This document shows, piece by piece, positions 1 to 8,284 of a stretch of 64,000 nucleotides of DNA (positions are counted from its first letter, which is position 1; each line of letters opens with the position of its first letter). The stretch is from Clostridia bacterium (lineage in GTDB: Bacteria; Bacillota; Clostridia; Christensenellales; DTU072), in assembly GCA_017403145.1 (NCBI GenBank), contig JAFQOO010000010.1, forward strand, positions 1 through 64,000, given 5' to 3'. Below the pieces are notes generated by a model. That model worked only from the letters and a program-made list of their open reading frames with translations. It was not told the origin of the DNA and did no database searches. Position numbers and translations under genes: made by a program.

Positions 1-37
1 CTCCAAATAATTGTTAGTTATTTGAAGTAAAGCTATT

Positions 38-80
38 AAAAGCAAAGAGCAAACCATAATGGCTTGCTCTTTGCTTTTAT
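38..80. terminator. Bidirectional rho-independent terminator
   Basis: A perfect 15-bp stem (38-52 pairs with 64-78) closes a loop around ACCATAATGGC. Its A4 and T4 ends serve either strand. It separates whatever lies left of the window from the recombinase region. Confidence 0.75.
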
Positions 81-118
81 AGTTAATAGTTGTTTTTTAG
101 TAACTATAACTTTCTCAA

Positions 119-347
119 GAAATTAGAAACGTTTAAATACTCTATGCCAAAATCCGTTTTATTATCTTCTCCACGATAAAAAAAGCTTTACTTTTCCCCG
201 AATTTCTTTTCACACCGTTTGCATTTTTCTTCATCTTATATGCGCCTCGCTTGTTGTCTAATCTTTAGCCACACTATCTAATTTTCATATTTTTTCGCAT
301 TTTTGCATATTTTTGCACATGTAGCACATCTGAGAGTTTCTAATTTC
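119..347. repeat. 12-bp perfect inverted repeat flanking 205 bp next to a tyrosine recombinase
   Basis: GAAATTAGAAAC at 119-130 and its exact reverse complement at 336-347 flank a 205-bp AT-rich segment directly downstream of the tyrosine recombinase gene. Short inverted repeats beside a dedicated recombinase are the usual layout of invertible phase-variation switches. That role is inference here; no strong promoter is visible inside the segment. Confidence 0.5.
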
Positions 348-348
348 C

Positions 349-1239
349 TTATATATTTATTTTATTCCTTAGATTATACTTCCTTAATACTTGTTTCTTG
401 CGATTGGTGGTTACTTCCGTATATATCTGTGTTGTAGACACACTCGCATGTCCTAAAATTTCTTGCACTGAACGTAAGTCTGCGCCATTTGCAAGAAGAT
501 TTGTTGCAAACGTATGTCTCAAATAATGTGGCGTAGATTTCGCATTTATATTAGCTTTGACTACGTATTTTCTATATATGTTTTCTATTCCATATATGCT
601 AATAGGCTGACCATACTTATTAATAAATAAAAATTCCCCTTTTTGTTTTTTACGAATTTTTATTAATTCATATATACGCGACCAAGTAATCGGTGATGAA
701 ATATAAATCAACCGTTGCTTTCTTCCTTTTCCGTGAATTAATATTGTTCTTTCGTTTACAATTATATCGCCTATGCTTATTATTGCAGCCTCCCCTATTC
801 TTATTCCGGTACTAATGAGCAACTCTAACAACGCTCTGTCCCTAATAAATAATTGTTGCTTTGCCACGCTTAATGTTTCAATGTCTATGTCCAAGCATTT
901 AATTAAGCGACCTACTTCAATTATTGACAATGTTTTCGGCAGTCTTTGTTCTTGCTTAAATCTAAACTTTAAACCATCAAACGGGTTTTTTAGCACAATA
1001 TTTTTAGCACATAAATACTCATAGTAATTCTTAAGAGTTACTATTTTTCTTCTAATTGTACTATCTTTTAGTCCTTGTTCATTGTGTAAATATGTAATAT
1101 ATGCACAAATATTCGGGCTTATAATATCTTTTTCAAAGTCATAATATTTAATCAAATCAAAATAATAAGCTTTTATTGTTTTTTCTGACAGATTTTTAGT
1201 TGCTTGCAAATGGCCAAGAAATGCTAAAATATTTTCCAT
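349..1239 (-). CDS. Tyrosine recombinase / integrase (XerC/D-like)
   Basis: Site-specific recombinase of the phage-integrase family, 296 aa. An N-terminal SAM-like core-binding domain covers about residues 1-85, then the catalytic domain. The catalytic set is visible: Arg in STGIRIGEA, Lys in GKGRKQR, His and Arg in TPHYLRHTF, His in LGHASVSTTQIY and the nucleophile Tyr in that same motif. I chose the ATG at 1239 because TTGGAG sits six bases upstream; an upstream in-frame TTG lies within that site. It is too far from replication landmarks to be called xerC or xerD. It could be a mobile-element integrase or a DNA invertase for the adjacent inverted repeats. Confidence 0.9.
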   Translation of the reverse strand: MENILAFLGHLQATKNLSEKTIKAYYFDLIKYYDFEKDIISPNICAYITYLHNEQGLKDSTIRRKIVTLKNYYEYLCAKNIVLKNPFDGLKFRFKQEQRLPKTLSIIEVGRLIKCLDIDIETLSVAKQQLFIRDRALLELLISTGIRIGEAAIISIGDIIVNERTILIHGKGRKQRLIYISSPITWSRIYELIKIRKKQKGEFLFINKYGQPISIYGIENIYRKYVVKANINAKSTPHYLRHTFATNLLANGADLRSVQEILGHASVSTTQIYTEVTTNRKKQVLRKYNLRNKINI

Positions 1240-1344
1240 GTTTAACTCCAATAAATTTTAATTACAAATTATATCATATCTGATTGCCCTGCCTTATTCA
1301 AGATATAAAAATATGAATGATACGTATGTTTTTAATTTTTGTTA

Positions 1345-1373
1345 TTGAAAACATTGTCTTTTTATATTATAAT
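1345..1373 (+). promoter_or_regulatory. Sigma-A promoter of the GH20 operon, predicted leaderless
   Basis: TTGAAA (1345-1350), 17-bp spacer, TATAAT (1368-1373). The ATG at 1381 begins seven bases after the -10 box, where transcription normally starts, and no Shine-Dalgarno sequence precedes it. The mRNA is therefore predicted to be leaderless. Confidence 0.7.
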
Positions 1374-1380
1374 TATATTT

Positions 1381-2835
1381 ATGATTATACCAAGACCACA
1401 AAAGATTAATTTGCTTAATGAAAAAGGATATTCTATTGATAGTATTTTTGATATAGAAGACCTCGCCTGTAACGAAATTCAAGATACCACTCTTCCCAAT
1501 GAAGGGTATATTCTTGCGATTAAAGAAAATATGGTTGAACTAAAATATAAAGACCATATTGCAAAAGAGCGCGCAAAAGCCAGTTTAACACAACTCGTTA
1601 AGACTTGCGGGCAAGAAATCCCCGCTATGATTATTGAGGACGCTCCCAAAATTCAAATGCGTGCGTATATGTTAGACGTCGCAAGATACTTTTTTAGTGT
1701 AGAAGAAGTCTTAAAACAAATCGATTATCTTGCTCTTTACAAGTTTAACACTTTGCATTTACACCTTAACGACGACCAAGGTTGGCGTGTCGAAATAAAA
1801 GCCTTTCCAAAACTTACCGAAATTGGAAGTATTAGACGCCGAACCTTATTTAGGTTGAAAGAGCATAAAGGATACTATACTCAAGATGATTTACGAAAAA
1901 TAGTAGATTATGCCCATTCAAAAGGAATCCGCGTTATCCCGGAAATAGACGTCCCGGGACACTTTCAGTCTGCAGTTGCGTCATATCCAGAGTTTGGCTG
2001 TTTTAATAGAAACGTGAGAGTCGCCGAAAATTTTGGCGTGAAGTTTGACGTAGCTTGTATTGGTAAAGAAAACACCGTTGATGCTATAAAAACCATTATT
2101 AAAGAATTAATGAGCATCTTTACTGACGAATATTTCCATATCGGTGGAGATGAAGTCCCCTCTCAACGCTGGGAATTGTGCCCCCATTGCAAGCAAAAGT
2201 ATCTTGCTCTCGGTTGCAAAAACTATAATGAGTTCCAAGCACATTTTATGAATGAACTAGGTGCGTTTATAATCAACAACGGAAAAACGCCTATCATGTG
2301 GAATGAAAGTAATCCTACCGGAATTATTGATGAACGCATTGTCTGGGAGTGTTGGGATATCGATTATAATAACGAAAAATTCCAAAAAGAAATTGCGCGT
2401 GGAAGGAAAATTATAAACGCCAAAACCGAACCATATTATTTGGATTTACCTTATGGCATAAACAACCTAAAACGCGTTTACGATTATGAACCTCTCGTTT
2501 TTGAAGAAAATCTCATTGGCGTAGAAACTTGTTTGTGGGGCGAATTATTGCCTAACGTAAAAACAGCAAGAAAAAAGACCTTCCCTAGATTACTCGCAGT
2601 AGCAGAAAGGCTTTGGTCTAATGAAAAAGATTATTTTTCATTTGAGCAAGAATTAATTCAACATAATAAAATACTCGAAACTTTTGGTGTAAAACCCACT
2701 CCCAAATGGTTATATAATCCTACCGGAATTGTCAAGATTTTTTCCAAACTATGGTGGGCCAGACGAGTTCTTTACTGGGCAGGACTGCCAAATATCATAA
2801 CAAACGCAAAAATAAAGAAAAAATACGGGAGATAA
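1381..2835 (+). CDS. Beta-N-acetylhexosaminidase, GH20 (cytoplasmic)
   Basis: Removes terminal GlcNAc or GalNAc from glycans by substrate-assisted catalysis. The 484-aa protein has an N-terminal GH20b-like domain (about 1-95) and then the TIM barrel. The hallmark catalytic pair is Asp257-Glu258 in FHIGGDEVP, and substrate-binding motifs HLHLNDDQGW and EIDVPGH are present. There is no signal peptide, so it should act on imported oligosaccharides. Start is the ATG at 1381: upstream in-frame TTG codons lie within the promoter. It is the first gene of a four-gene operon, with the kinase five bases downstream. The C-terminal 40 residues are basic and hydrophobic and of unknown use. Confidence 0.92.
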   Translation: MIIPRPQKINLLNEKGYSIDSIFDIEDLACNEIQDTTLPNEGYILAIKENMVELKYKDHIAKERAKASLTQLVKTCGQEIPAMIIEDAPKIQMRAYMLDVARYFFSVEEVLKQIDYLALYKFNTLHLHLNDDQGWRVEIKAFPKLTEIGSIRRRTLFRLKEHKGYYTQDDLRKIVDYAHSKGIRVIPEIDVPGHFQSAVASYPEFGCFNRNVRVAENFGVKFDVACIGKENTVDAIKTIIKELMSIFTDEYFHIGGDEVPSQRWELCPHCKQKYLALGCKNYNEFQAHFMNELGAFIINNGKTPIMWNESNPTGIIDERIVWECWDIDYNNEKFQKEIARGRKIINAKTEPYYLDLPYGINNLKRVYDYEPLVFEENLIGVETCLWGELLPNVKTARKKTFPRLLAVAERLWSNEKDYFSFEQELIQHNKILETFGVKPTPKWLYNPTGIVKIFSKLWWARRVLYWAGLPNIITNAKIKKKYGR

Positions 2836-2840
2836 GAATA

Positions 2841-3923
2841 ATGGAAAAAATAATAAATATTTGTAATCAATTTCAAGTTGATGCCCCTATTGTCGGTGCA
2901 GAAAGATACGGATGTGGACATATAAACGACACGTATAAAGTTGTAGACGAAAAGGGTAAACATTATATTCTACAAAGAATTAACCATAAGGTTTTTCGCG
3001 ACGTTGAAGGATTAATGCAAAATATAGTCGGTGTTACCGAATATATATTTGATAAAATGCTTGCAAGTGGACAAGACGTTAGCGATTGCTTAAGAGTAAT
3101 AAAAACCCTTGATAATAAGTCTTATTACGGAAATGATGAAATAGGCTACTATCGTTTGTACAATTTCGTTTATGGTGGCATCAGCATTGAAACAAGCCCC
3201 ACGAAGGAGCAATTTGAAGTAAGTGGTATCGGTTTTGGCAAGTTCCAAAAAATGCTAGATGGGTATCCTGCAGAAACAATTAAGGATTCCATACCTAATT
3301 TCCACAATACAGTTGATAGATTTGCTAAGTTTGAGAACGCTATAACCAAAAACTCCTTTGATAGACTCCAGGAAGTAGAAGCTGAGGTAAAATGGTTTTA
3401 TCAAAGAAAACACTATTGTTCCAAGGTACTGGATTTAATTAATTCCGGCGACATCCCCCTTCGCGTAACCCATAACGACACAAAACTAAATAACGTTTTA
3501 GTGAACGTAGATAACATGATGCCCGTTACGGTAATTGATTTGGACACCGTTATGAAAGGCTCCATTTTATATGATTTTGGCGATAGTATAAGGAGTGGAA
3601 CAAATACCGGTAAGGAAGATGACAAGAATCTCGATAACGTGGATTTCTCTTTGGAGCTTTACGAAGCATTCTGCAAAGGTTTTCTTGGCGAAGTAAAGGA
3701 TAGCCTAACACAAAAAGAAAAGGAAAACCTCTCTTTTGGGGCAATCCTTATGACCTTTGAGTGTGGTATGAGATTTTTGACAGACTATCTTGAGGGCGAC
3801 CACTACTTCAAAACCCATCGCGAAAAACACAATTTGGATAGATGTCGCACACAAATGAAAATGGTAGAAAGAATGGAAGAAAACTTGGAGCAAATGAACA
3901 CCATCGTTAAAAAGTATTTATAA
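2841..3923 (+). CDS. N-acetylhexosamine 1-kinase (NahK-like, APH family)
   Basis: Aminoglycoside-phosphotransferase-fold kinase of 360 aa, close in length and motifs to bifidobacterial NahK, which phosphorylates GlcNAc/GalNAc at C1. Visible motifs are the nucleotide loop YGCGHINDTY, the catalytic loop RVTHNDTKLNNVL (Asp213) and the metal-binding region VIDLDTVMKGSILYDFGD. It starts at ATG 2841 behind GGGAG and sits between a hexosaminidase and a GH129-like enzyme, both of which would release its substrates. The substrate is inferred from family and context. No lacto-N-biose phosphorylase is in the window. A relative acting on another sugar is possible. Confidence 0.8.
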   Translation: MEKIINICNQFQVDAPIVGAERYGCGHINDTYKVVDEKGKHYILQRINHKVFRDVEGLMQNIVGVTEYIFDKMLASGQDVSDCLRVIKTLDNKSYYGNDEIGYYRLYNFVYGGISIETSPTKEQFEVSGIGFGKFQKMLDGYPAETIKDSIPNFHNTVDRFAKFENAITKNSFDRLQEVEAEVKWFYQRKHYCSKVLDLINSGDIPLRVTHNDTKLNNVLVNVDNMMPVTVIDLDTVMKGSILYDFGDSIRSGTNTGKEDDKNLDNVDFSLELYEAFCKGFLGEVKDSLTQKEKENLSFGAILMTFECGMRFLTDYLEGDHYFKTHREKHNLDRCRTQMKMVERMEENLEQMNTIVKKYL

Positions 3924-3925
3924 AT

Positions 3926-4459
3926 ATGAAAAAACTGATTTGCTTTGGAAAATTAAAAGATAACTTTGGTGGTTTTGCAAAAAATGAAACTGACTATTCT
4001 CTCTCGTTTGAGAATGATATGCTTAATCTATCCTTTGTTGCTTATGATAAAAATGTTTTTTCAAAAGGTAAATCATACAACGATAAGTTATACGAAGGAG
4101 ATACTGTAGAAATTTTTATTACTCTTGGAAAAAGAAATAAATATCTAGAGTTGGAAGTCAACCCCGATGGCGTACAATATGCAGGCGTTGTTGAAAACAA
4201 TGATGGACAATTAAATATAACCTATCTTCCTTCTTCTCCTTTCTTTTCGCACGTTGACAAGAAGCATAATTGTTGGGATTGCTACATAACCATCCCTATC
4301 TCTAATTTACAAAAGTTGGGCTTTCAAAAAGATAATGCTTATTTTAATTTGTTTAGGCAAGATTATGATAAGGATACCCTAAACTTATACGCACTTAACC
4401 CTACCAATAAAAGCACTTTCCATGATTTAGACAGTTTTGTAAAACTGGAAATACAATGA
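3926..4459 (+). CDS. CBM9-like carbohydrate-binding protein
   Basis: Small beta-sandwich protein of 177 aa resembling carbohydrate-binding family 9 modules: DTVEIFITLG followed by YLELEVNPDGVQYAG matches the family core. It has no catalytic domain and no signal peptide. It starts two bases after the kinase stop and its stop overlaps the next start (ATGA), so it is translationally coupled in the glycan operon. It may be a cytoplasmic glycan-binding partner of the following glycosidase; that role is inferred. Codon use here is a little more AT-rich than in the rest of the window. Confidence 0.7.
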   Translation: MKKLICFGKLKDNFGGFAKNETDYSLSFENDMLNLSFVAYDKNVFSKGKSYNDKLYEGDTVEIFITLGKRNKYLELEVNPDGVQYAGVVENNDGQLNITYLPSSPFFSHVDKKHNCWDCYITIPISNLQKLGFQKDNAYFNLFRQDYDKDTLNLYALNPTNKSTFHDLDSFVKLEIQ

Positions 4460-6381
4460 TTAACTTGGTTGTAATTATGAATAAAAAAATTAGTATTAAC
4501 TTTGATGAAAAAAATGTTTCTTATACTATTTCATACAATGGCTTTACTTGGATAAACGATGGAAGAAAACCTTTCGTCGCAGTTAGTAAAAATATCGGTG
4601 ATAAACAAAAGGTTAAGAACATACTTCTAAAGTCTGCAAAAACAAAAAACACGGAATACACCGAAAATAAGATAACGACCTCCTATTCCGACTTTTTCCT
4701 TGATGGTGAACGACTATCATTTACTATCATATGTACTGCCGAAGTCATAGATGGCGATATTGTTTTTTCACTTAAAACCGTAAACGAAACCAGCGGTCAA
4801 ATCCAGGGCATTTTCTTCCCGGGGGGCTTTAATTCAAAAAATAAAACACAGAAGTCTTACCACGTAGACCCAATGCGACAAGGATTCATTTTGCCAGATG
4901 GTTATAAAAAGAATATATTTGCAACCCATTATTATACAACCGTTAAAAGACCAATTAATGCCGCCGATTGCTATATGCCACTTTGGGGAAGAGTTTGTGA
5001 TGGGCACTCTTTGACTGCAATTGTTGAAACTCCCTATGATGCATCAATGTTCTCAAGTTACGGAAAACGTCTGGCTTTTCTTAATTCCGTTTATTGGCAA
5101 ACCTCGCTTGGAAAAATATCTTATGAAAGAAAATTACGCCTTTGTTTCCATAGCGATGGAGATTATAACACCATAGCGAAAACTTATCGTAGTTATCTTA
5201 TTAAAAACAAGCTATTGGTAACGCTTGATGAAAAAATGAAAGGTAACCCTAATATACAAAATATTATCGGCGCCCCTGTTCTTCATCATAAGATTTTTTC
5301 TAAAATAAACGAAAAGTCACAGTTTTACAATAAAAAGGGCTCTAATGAAATCTTATGCGCCACTTTTAAGGAACGCTCCGAGCAAATGAAAAAATTAAAG
5401 GAATTGGGGCTTGAAAAACTTTATATCCACACCGATGGTTGGGGAAAAAATGGATATGATAACAATCACCCGTATATTTTGCCTCCTTGTGAACAAGCCG
5501 GTGGCTGGGATGGACTAAAAGATTTTGCCGATGCTTGTCGTGAACTAGGCTATGTGTTCGCACTTCACGACCAATATAGAGATTATTATTACGATAGCCC
5601 GGTATTTGACAAAAACAAAGCTATAACTAATGCCGACGGAAGCAATCCCTATTGCTCAATATGGGATGGTGGAGAACATACCTATCTTTGTTCTTCTTTC
5701 GCTTTGGATTTTGTTAAGAAGACCTATAACGAGCTTGCAGAACACAATATTGACGTGCAAGGTGCATACCTTGATGTTTTTGCAATTATGCAAGGTGATG
5801 AATGCTTCCATAAAGAACACTCTGTTACAAGGGAAGAAAGCATAGCTTTCCGTGCAAAATGTTTTGACTATCTCAACGAAAAAGGACTTATAATGTCTTC
5901 CGAAGAACCCGGAATGCAACTACTTAATCACCTAGCCCTTGTTCACCATGGCCCTCACGCATTAAAACCACAAGAAAATGGTAAACCTATCGGCATACCA
6001 ATTCCCCTTGGCAATTTAGTATATCACGATTGCATAATCATACCTTGGAATTGGTTTAATAATTGGGGTATTCCAAGGGGAGAAAACGGCGATTTATATT
6101 GTGCCTTGAATGCCGGTATGCCTTACTTGCACCCATACGGAAACTCTCTTAAGAAAATAGGAACCGACAATCGTACTGCCGATATCGAAATGATGAATGA
6201 TGAAGAATTAAAAAAGGAAATTAGGCGTGTTGAACCCCTATGCACCTTACAAGAGCGATTATATAACAAAGAGATGTTGAAACATGAATTTCTTGGAAGT
6301 TATCGCAAACAAAAAACCACCTATTCAGACGGCACCTCTATTACTATCGATTTAGATAAAAACACTTATACCATTGATTAA
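4456..6381 (+). CDS. GH129-like glycosidase (candidate alpha-N-acetylgalactosaminidase, DUF5696-like)
   Basis: Large cytoplasmic hydrolase-like protein of 641 aa (634 if the internal ATG at 4477 is used). An N-terminal beta domain (about 1-250) is followed by a TIM-barrel-like region and a C-terminal beta segment. Asp440 in GAYLDVFAIMQ and Glu483 in GLIMSSEEPG fit a retaining nucleophile and acid/base pair. Their spacing of 43 residues equals the one I recall for GH129 NagBb (Asp435/Glu478), and total length also agrees. There is no signal peptide. Its operon partners (GH20, NahK-like kinase) fit release of GalNAc from mucin-type glycopeptides. The family assignment is from memory of motifs; GH101 relatives or an uncharacterised DUF5696 enzyme are alternatives. 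Confidence 0.6.
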   Translation: MINLVVIMNKKISINFDEKNVSYTISYNGFTWINDGRKPFVAVSKNIGDKQKVKNILLKSAKTKNTEYTENKITTSYSDFFLDGERLSFTIICTAEVIDGDIVFSLKTVNETSGQIQGIFFPGGFNSKNKTQKSYHVDPMRQGFILPDGYKKNIFATHYYTTVKRPINAADCYMPLWGRVCDGHSLTAIVETPYDASMFSSYGKRLAFLNSVYWQTSLGKISYERKLRLCFHSDGDYNTIAKTYRSYLIKNKLLVTLDEKMKGNPNIQNIIGAPVLHHKIFSKINEKSQFYNKKGSNEILCATFKERSEQMKKLKELGLEKLYIHTDGWGKNGYDNNHPYILPPCEQAGGWDGLKDFADACRELGYVFALHDQYRDYYYDSPVFDKNKAITNADGSNPYCSIWDGGEHTYLCSSFALDFVKKTYNELAEHNIDVQGAYLDVFAIMQGDECFHKEHSVTREESIAFRAKCFDYLNEKGLIMSSEEPGMQLLNHLALVHHGPHALKPQENGKPIGIPIPLGNLVYHDCIIIPWNWFNNWGIPRGENGDLYCALNAGMPYLHPYGNSLKKIGTDNRTADIEMMNDEELKKEIRRVEPLCTLQERLYNKEMLKHEFLGSYRKQKTTYSDGTSITIDLDKNTYTID

Positions 6382-6393
6382 CGATAAAATGAT

Positions 6394-6430
6394 AACAGAC
6401 CTTGTTAAAACAAGGTCTGTTGTTATTTAT
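6394..6430. terminator. Bidirectional terminator between GH129-like gene and fucI
   Basis: AACAGACCTTGTT (6394-6406) pairs with AACAAGGTCTGTT (6409-6421). AT-rich runs follow on both strands between two converging genes. Confidence 0.8.
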
Positions 6431-6455
6431 AGATATATATGTTTTAGATTTCTAA

Positions 6456-8240
6456 TTAGCCATAAATGGGGCCATAAACGCTACAAGCTTTGTAATCTGC
6501 TGATTGACTATCTTCGGTACCAAACGCTGTCCAAGAATGGGGACGAAAGATTTTTTCTTGCGATACGTTGTGCATGTTAACAGGTATACGAAGCATAGAT
6601 GCAAGCGTAATAAGGTCTGCCCCTACGTGTCCATATACCGTAACACCATGGTTAGCTCCCCAATTTGCCATAACGGAGTAAACGTCTTTGAATGCGCCCT
6701 CACCTGTGAGAATGGGAGTAAACCAAGTTGTAGGCCACGTTCTATCCGTTCTTAAATCAATAGTCGTGTGTGCATTGTCGGGAATGTTTACGGTATATCC
6801 CTCTGCAATTTGCATAACGGGACCAACCCCTTCTACAATGTTTACACGAAGCATCGTAACAGGCATTTCTGCTTTGCAACGGAAGTGGCTGGAAAAACCA
6901 CCGCCACGGAAGTATTCATAATTTGCTCTACACCAATCGGTTGCTTCCAAACAAGCTGTTATGTCTAATTCAGTCATTTCCCAGAAGGGCTTCATGCAGT
7001 TTTCACCCTTATCGTTTTTAGATGCGCCACATCCGTCAAGAGCGGTTGCTCCAGAATTGATAAGATGAATAAAACCTTTATTTGCCTTGCCATCCGGCTT
7101 AATTCCCGTTACTCTTTCACAAGCATCAGGACTCCAATATGTACGAACGTCATGGAAACAGGGAGCACTTCCCGTTAAAAGAGTGCCTAACATCATTGAA
7201 ACTCCATTTAGGGTGTCATTCTCCGTTGCAAAGGGAGTGGGTGCTTTTGGTCCGTTCCAGTCAAAAGTAGAAGCCATTATTGCCTCGGTAAAATCTGCAT
7301 TGGGAAGCCAATCCGTCCAATTTCTTTGTCCTTGGAAGCCACCTGCAACCGCATTTTTACCTAGTGCTTCTTCGTGCCAGCCAAGCTCATCAAGTTTTTT
7401 ATTTCCGTATAGAATATCTTTTACTATAATTGAAAACTTTGCGATAAACTCCCAGTCCTTATCTGCTGGTACAACTTTAGATTTCTTTATGATTTCGGGA
7501 AGTTCTTTACCGGCATTTACGTCAAAGCCTTCCTTGCAATTTGCTTTAATCCATTTGAGAGCCCTATCGTACTCATCTTTGTCATATATTTCAAGGGTTA
7601 TTCTTCTAATGATATCACTCATATCAACCCACTCGGCGCGAATACCAAAATATTTTTGGAACATAGATGCATCACAATAACTGCCAGCTATGCCCATTGA
7701 TACTCCTCCAAGATTTACATATGACTTGTTCTTCATCCATCCTACCGTAACAGCAGATTTTGCAAAACGAAGGATTTTTTCGCTAACGTCAGAAGGAATC
7801 GTTGTATCATCCATATCTTGAACGTCTTTACCGTAAATAGAAAATGCCGGAAGTCCCTTTTGGGCATAAGCAGCCATTACGGCAGCAAGATATACGGCGC
7901 CGGGTCTTTCTGTACCGTTAAATCCCCATACCGCTTTAATCGTATTTGGATTCATATCAAACGTTTCGGAACCGTAACACCAACAGGGAGTTACCGAAAG
8001 AGTAGCTACAACGTTTTCGGTTGAAAATTGCTCCTCGCATTTTGCGGCTTCTGCACCGCCACCAATTGTAGTATTGGAAATAATGCATTGTACCGGTGTT
8101 CCGTCTGGATATTTAAGGTTTTCACTTATAAGTTTTGCTGCAGATTTTGCCATATTCATCGTCTGTGTTTCAAGACTTTCTCTAACACCACCCCAGCGTC
8201 CGTCAATAACCGGTCTAATTCCAATTTTAGGGTACAACAT
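6456..8240 (-). CDS. fucI: L-fucose isomerase
   Basis: Converts L-fucose to L-fuculose (also D-arabinose to D-ribulose), a cytoplasmic Mn-dependent enzyme. The 594-aa length and N-terminus PKIGIRPVIDGRWGGVRESL match the family; GGGAEAAKCEEQF and SGATALDGCGAS are further family blocks. Start is the ATG at 8240, because AAAGGAG lies just upstream and overlaps an in-frame GTG at 8258. It is the last gene of the minus-strand operon aldolase-kinase-isomerase, 44 bases after the kinase. Confidence 0.93.
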   Translation of the reverse strand: MLYPKIGIRPVIDGRWGGVRESLETQTMNMAKSAAKLISENLKYPDGTPVQCIISNTTIGGGAEAAKCEEQFSTENVVATLSVTPCWCYGSETFDMNPNTIKAVWGFNGTERPGAVYLAAVMAAYAQKGLPAFSIYGKDVQDMDDTTIPSDVSEKILRFAKSAVTVGWMKNKSYVNLGGVSMGIAGSYCDASMFQKYFGIRAEWVDMSDIIRRITLEIYDKDEYDRALKWIKANCKEGFDVNAGKELPEIIKKSKVVPADKDWEFIAKFSIIVKDILYGNKKLDELGWHEEALGKNAVAGGFQGQRNWTDWLPNADFTEAIMASTFDWNGPKAPTPFATENDTLNGVSMMLGTLLTGSAPCFHDVRTYWSPDACERVTGIKPDGKANKGFIHLINSGATALDGCGASKNDKGENCMKPFWEMTELDITACLEATDWCRANYEYFRGGGFSSHFRCKAEMPVTMLRVNIVEGVGPVMQIAEGYTVNIPDNAHTTIDLRTDRTWPTTWFTPILTGEGAFKDVYSVMANWGANHGVTVYGHVGADLITLASMLRIPVNMHNVSQEKIFRPHSWTAFGTEDSQSADYKACSVYGPIYG

Positions 8241-8284
8241 TTCTTTTTCTCCTTTCACTTATTGTATATATTTATTAAAAATTG

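Larger units (their letters stand above)
1..348. other. AT-rich non-coding left flank
   Basis: No convincing gene lies in these 348 bases. The stretch holds a strong bidirectional terminator (38-78) and, further in, one copy of each arm of a 12-bp perfect inverted repeat (119-130 and 336-347). The right arm begins one base after the recombinase stop codon. The segment between the arms is AT-rich with many T-runs. A weak promoter-like pair can be drawn on the minus strand inside it, but nothing I would call. Confidence 0.6.

Noticed and set aside
349..1239. A complete mobile element around the recombinase
   Set aside because: No transposase, excisionase, conjugation gene or direct-repeat att site is visible in the window; only the local inverted repeat stands out.
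7087..7680. 197-residue open frame on the plus strand opposite fucI
   Set aside because: It is the antisense shadow of a highly conserved gene, with no SD and a composition that reads like a reverse frame.
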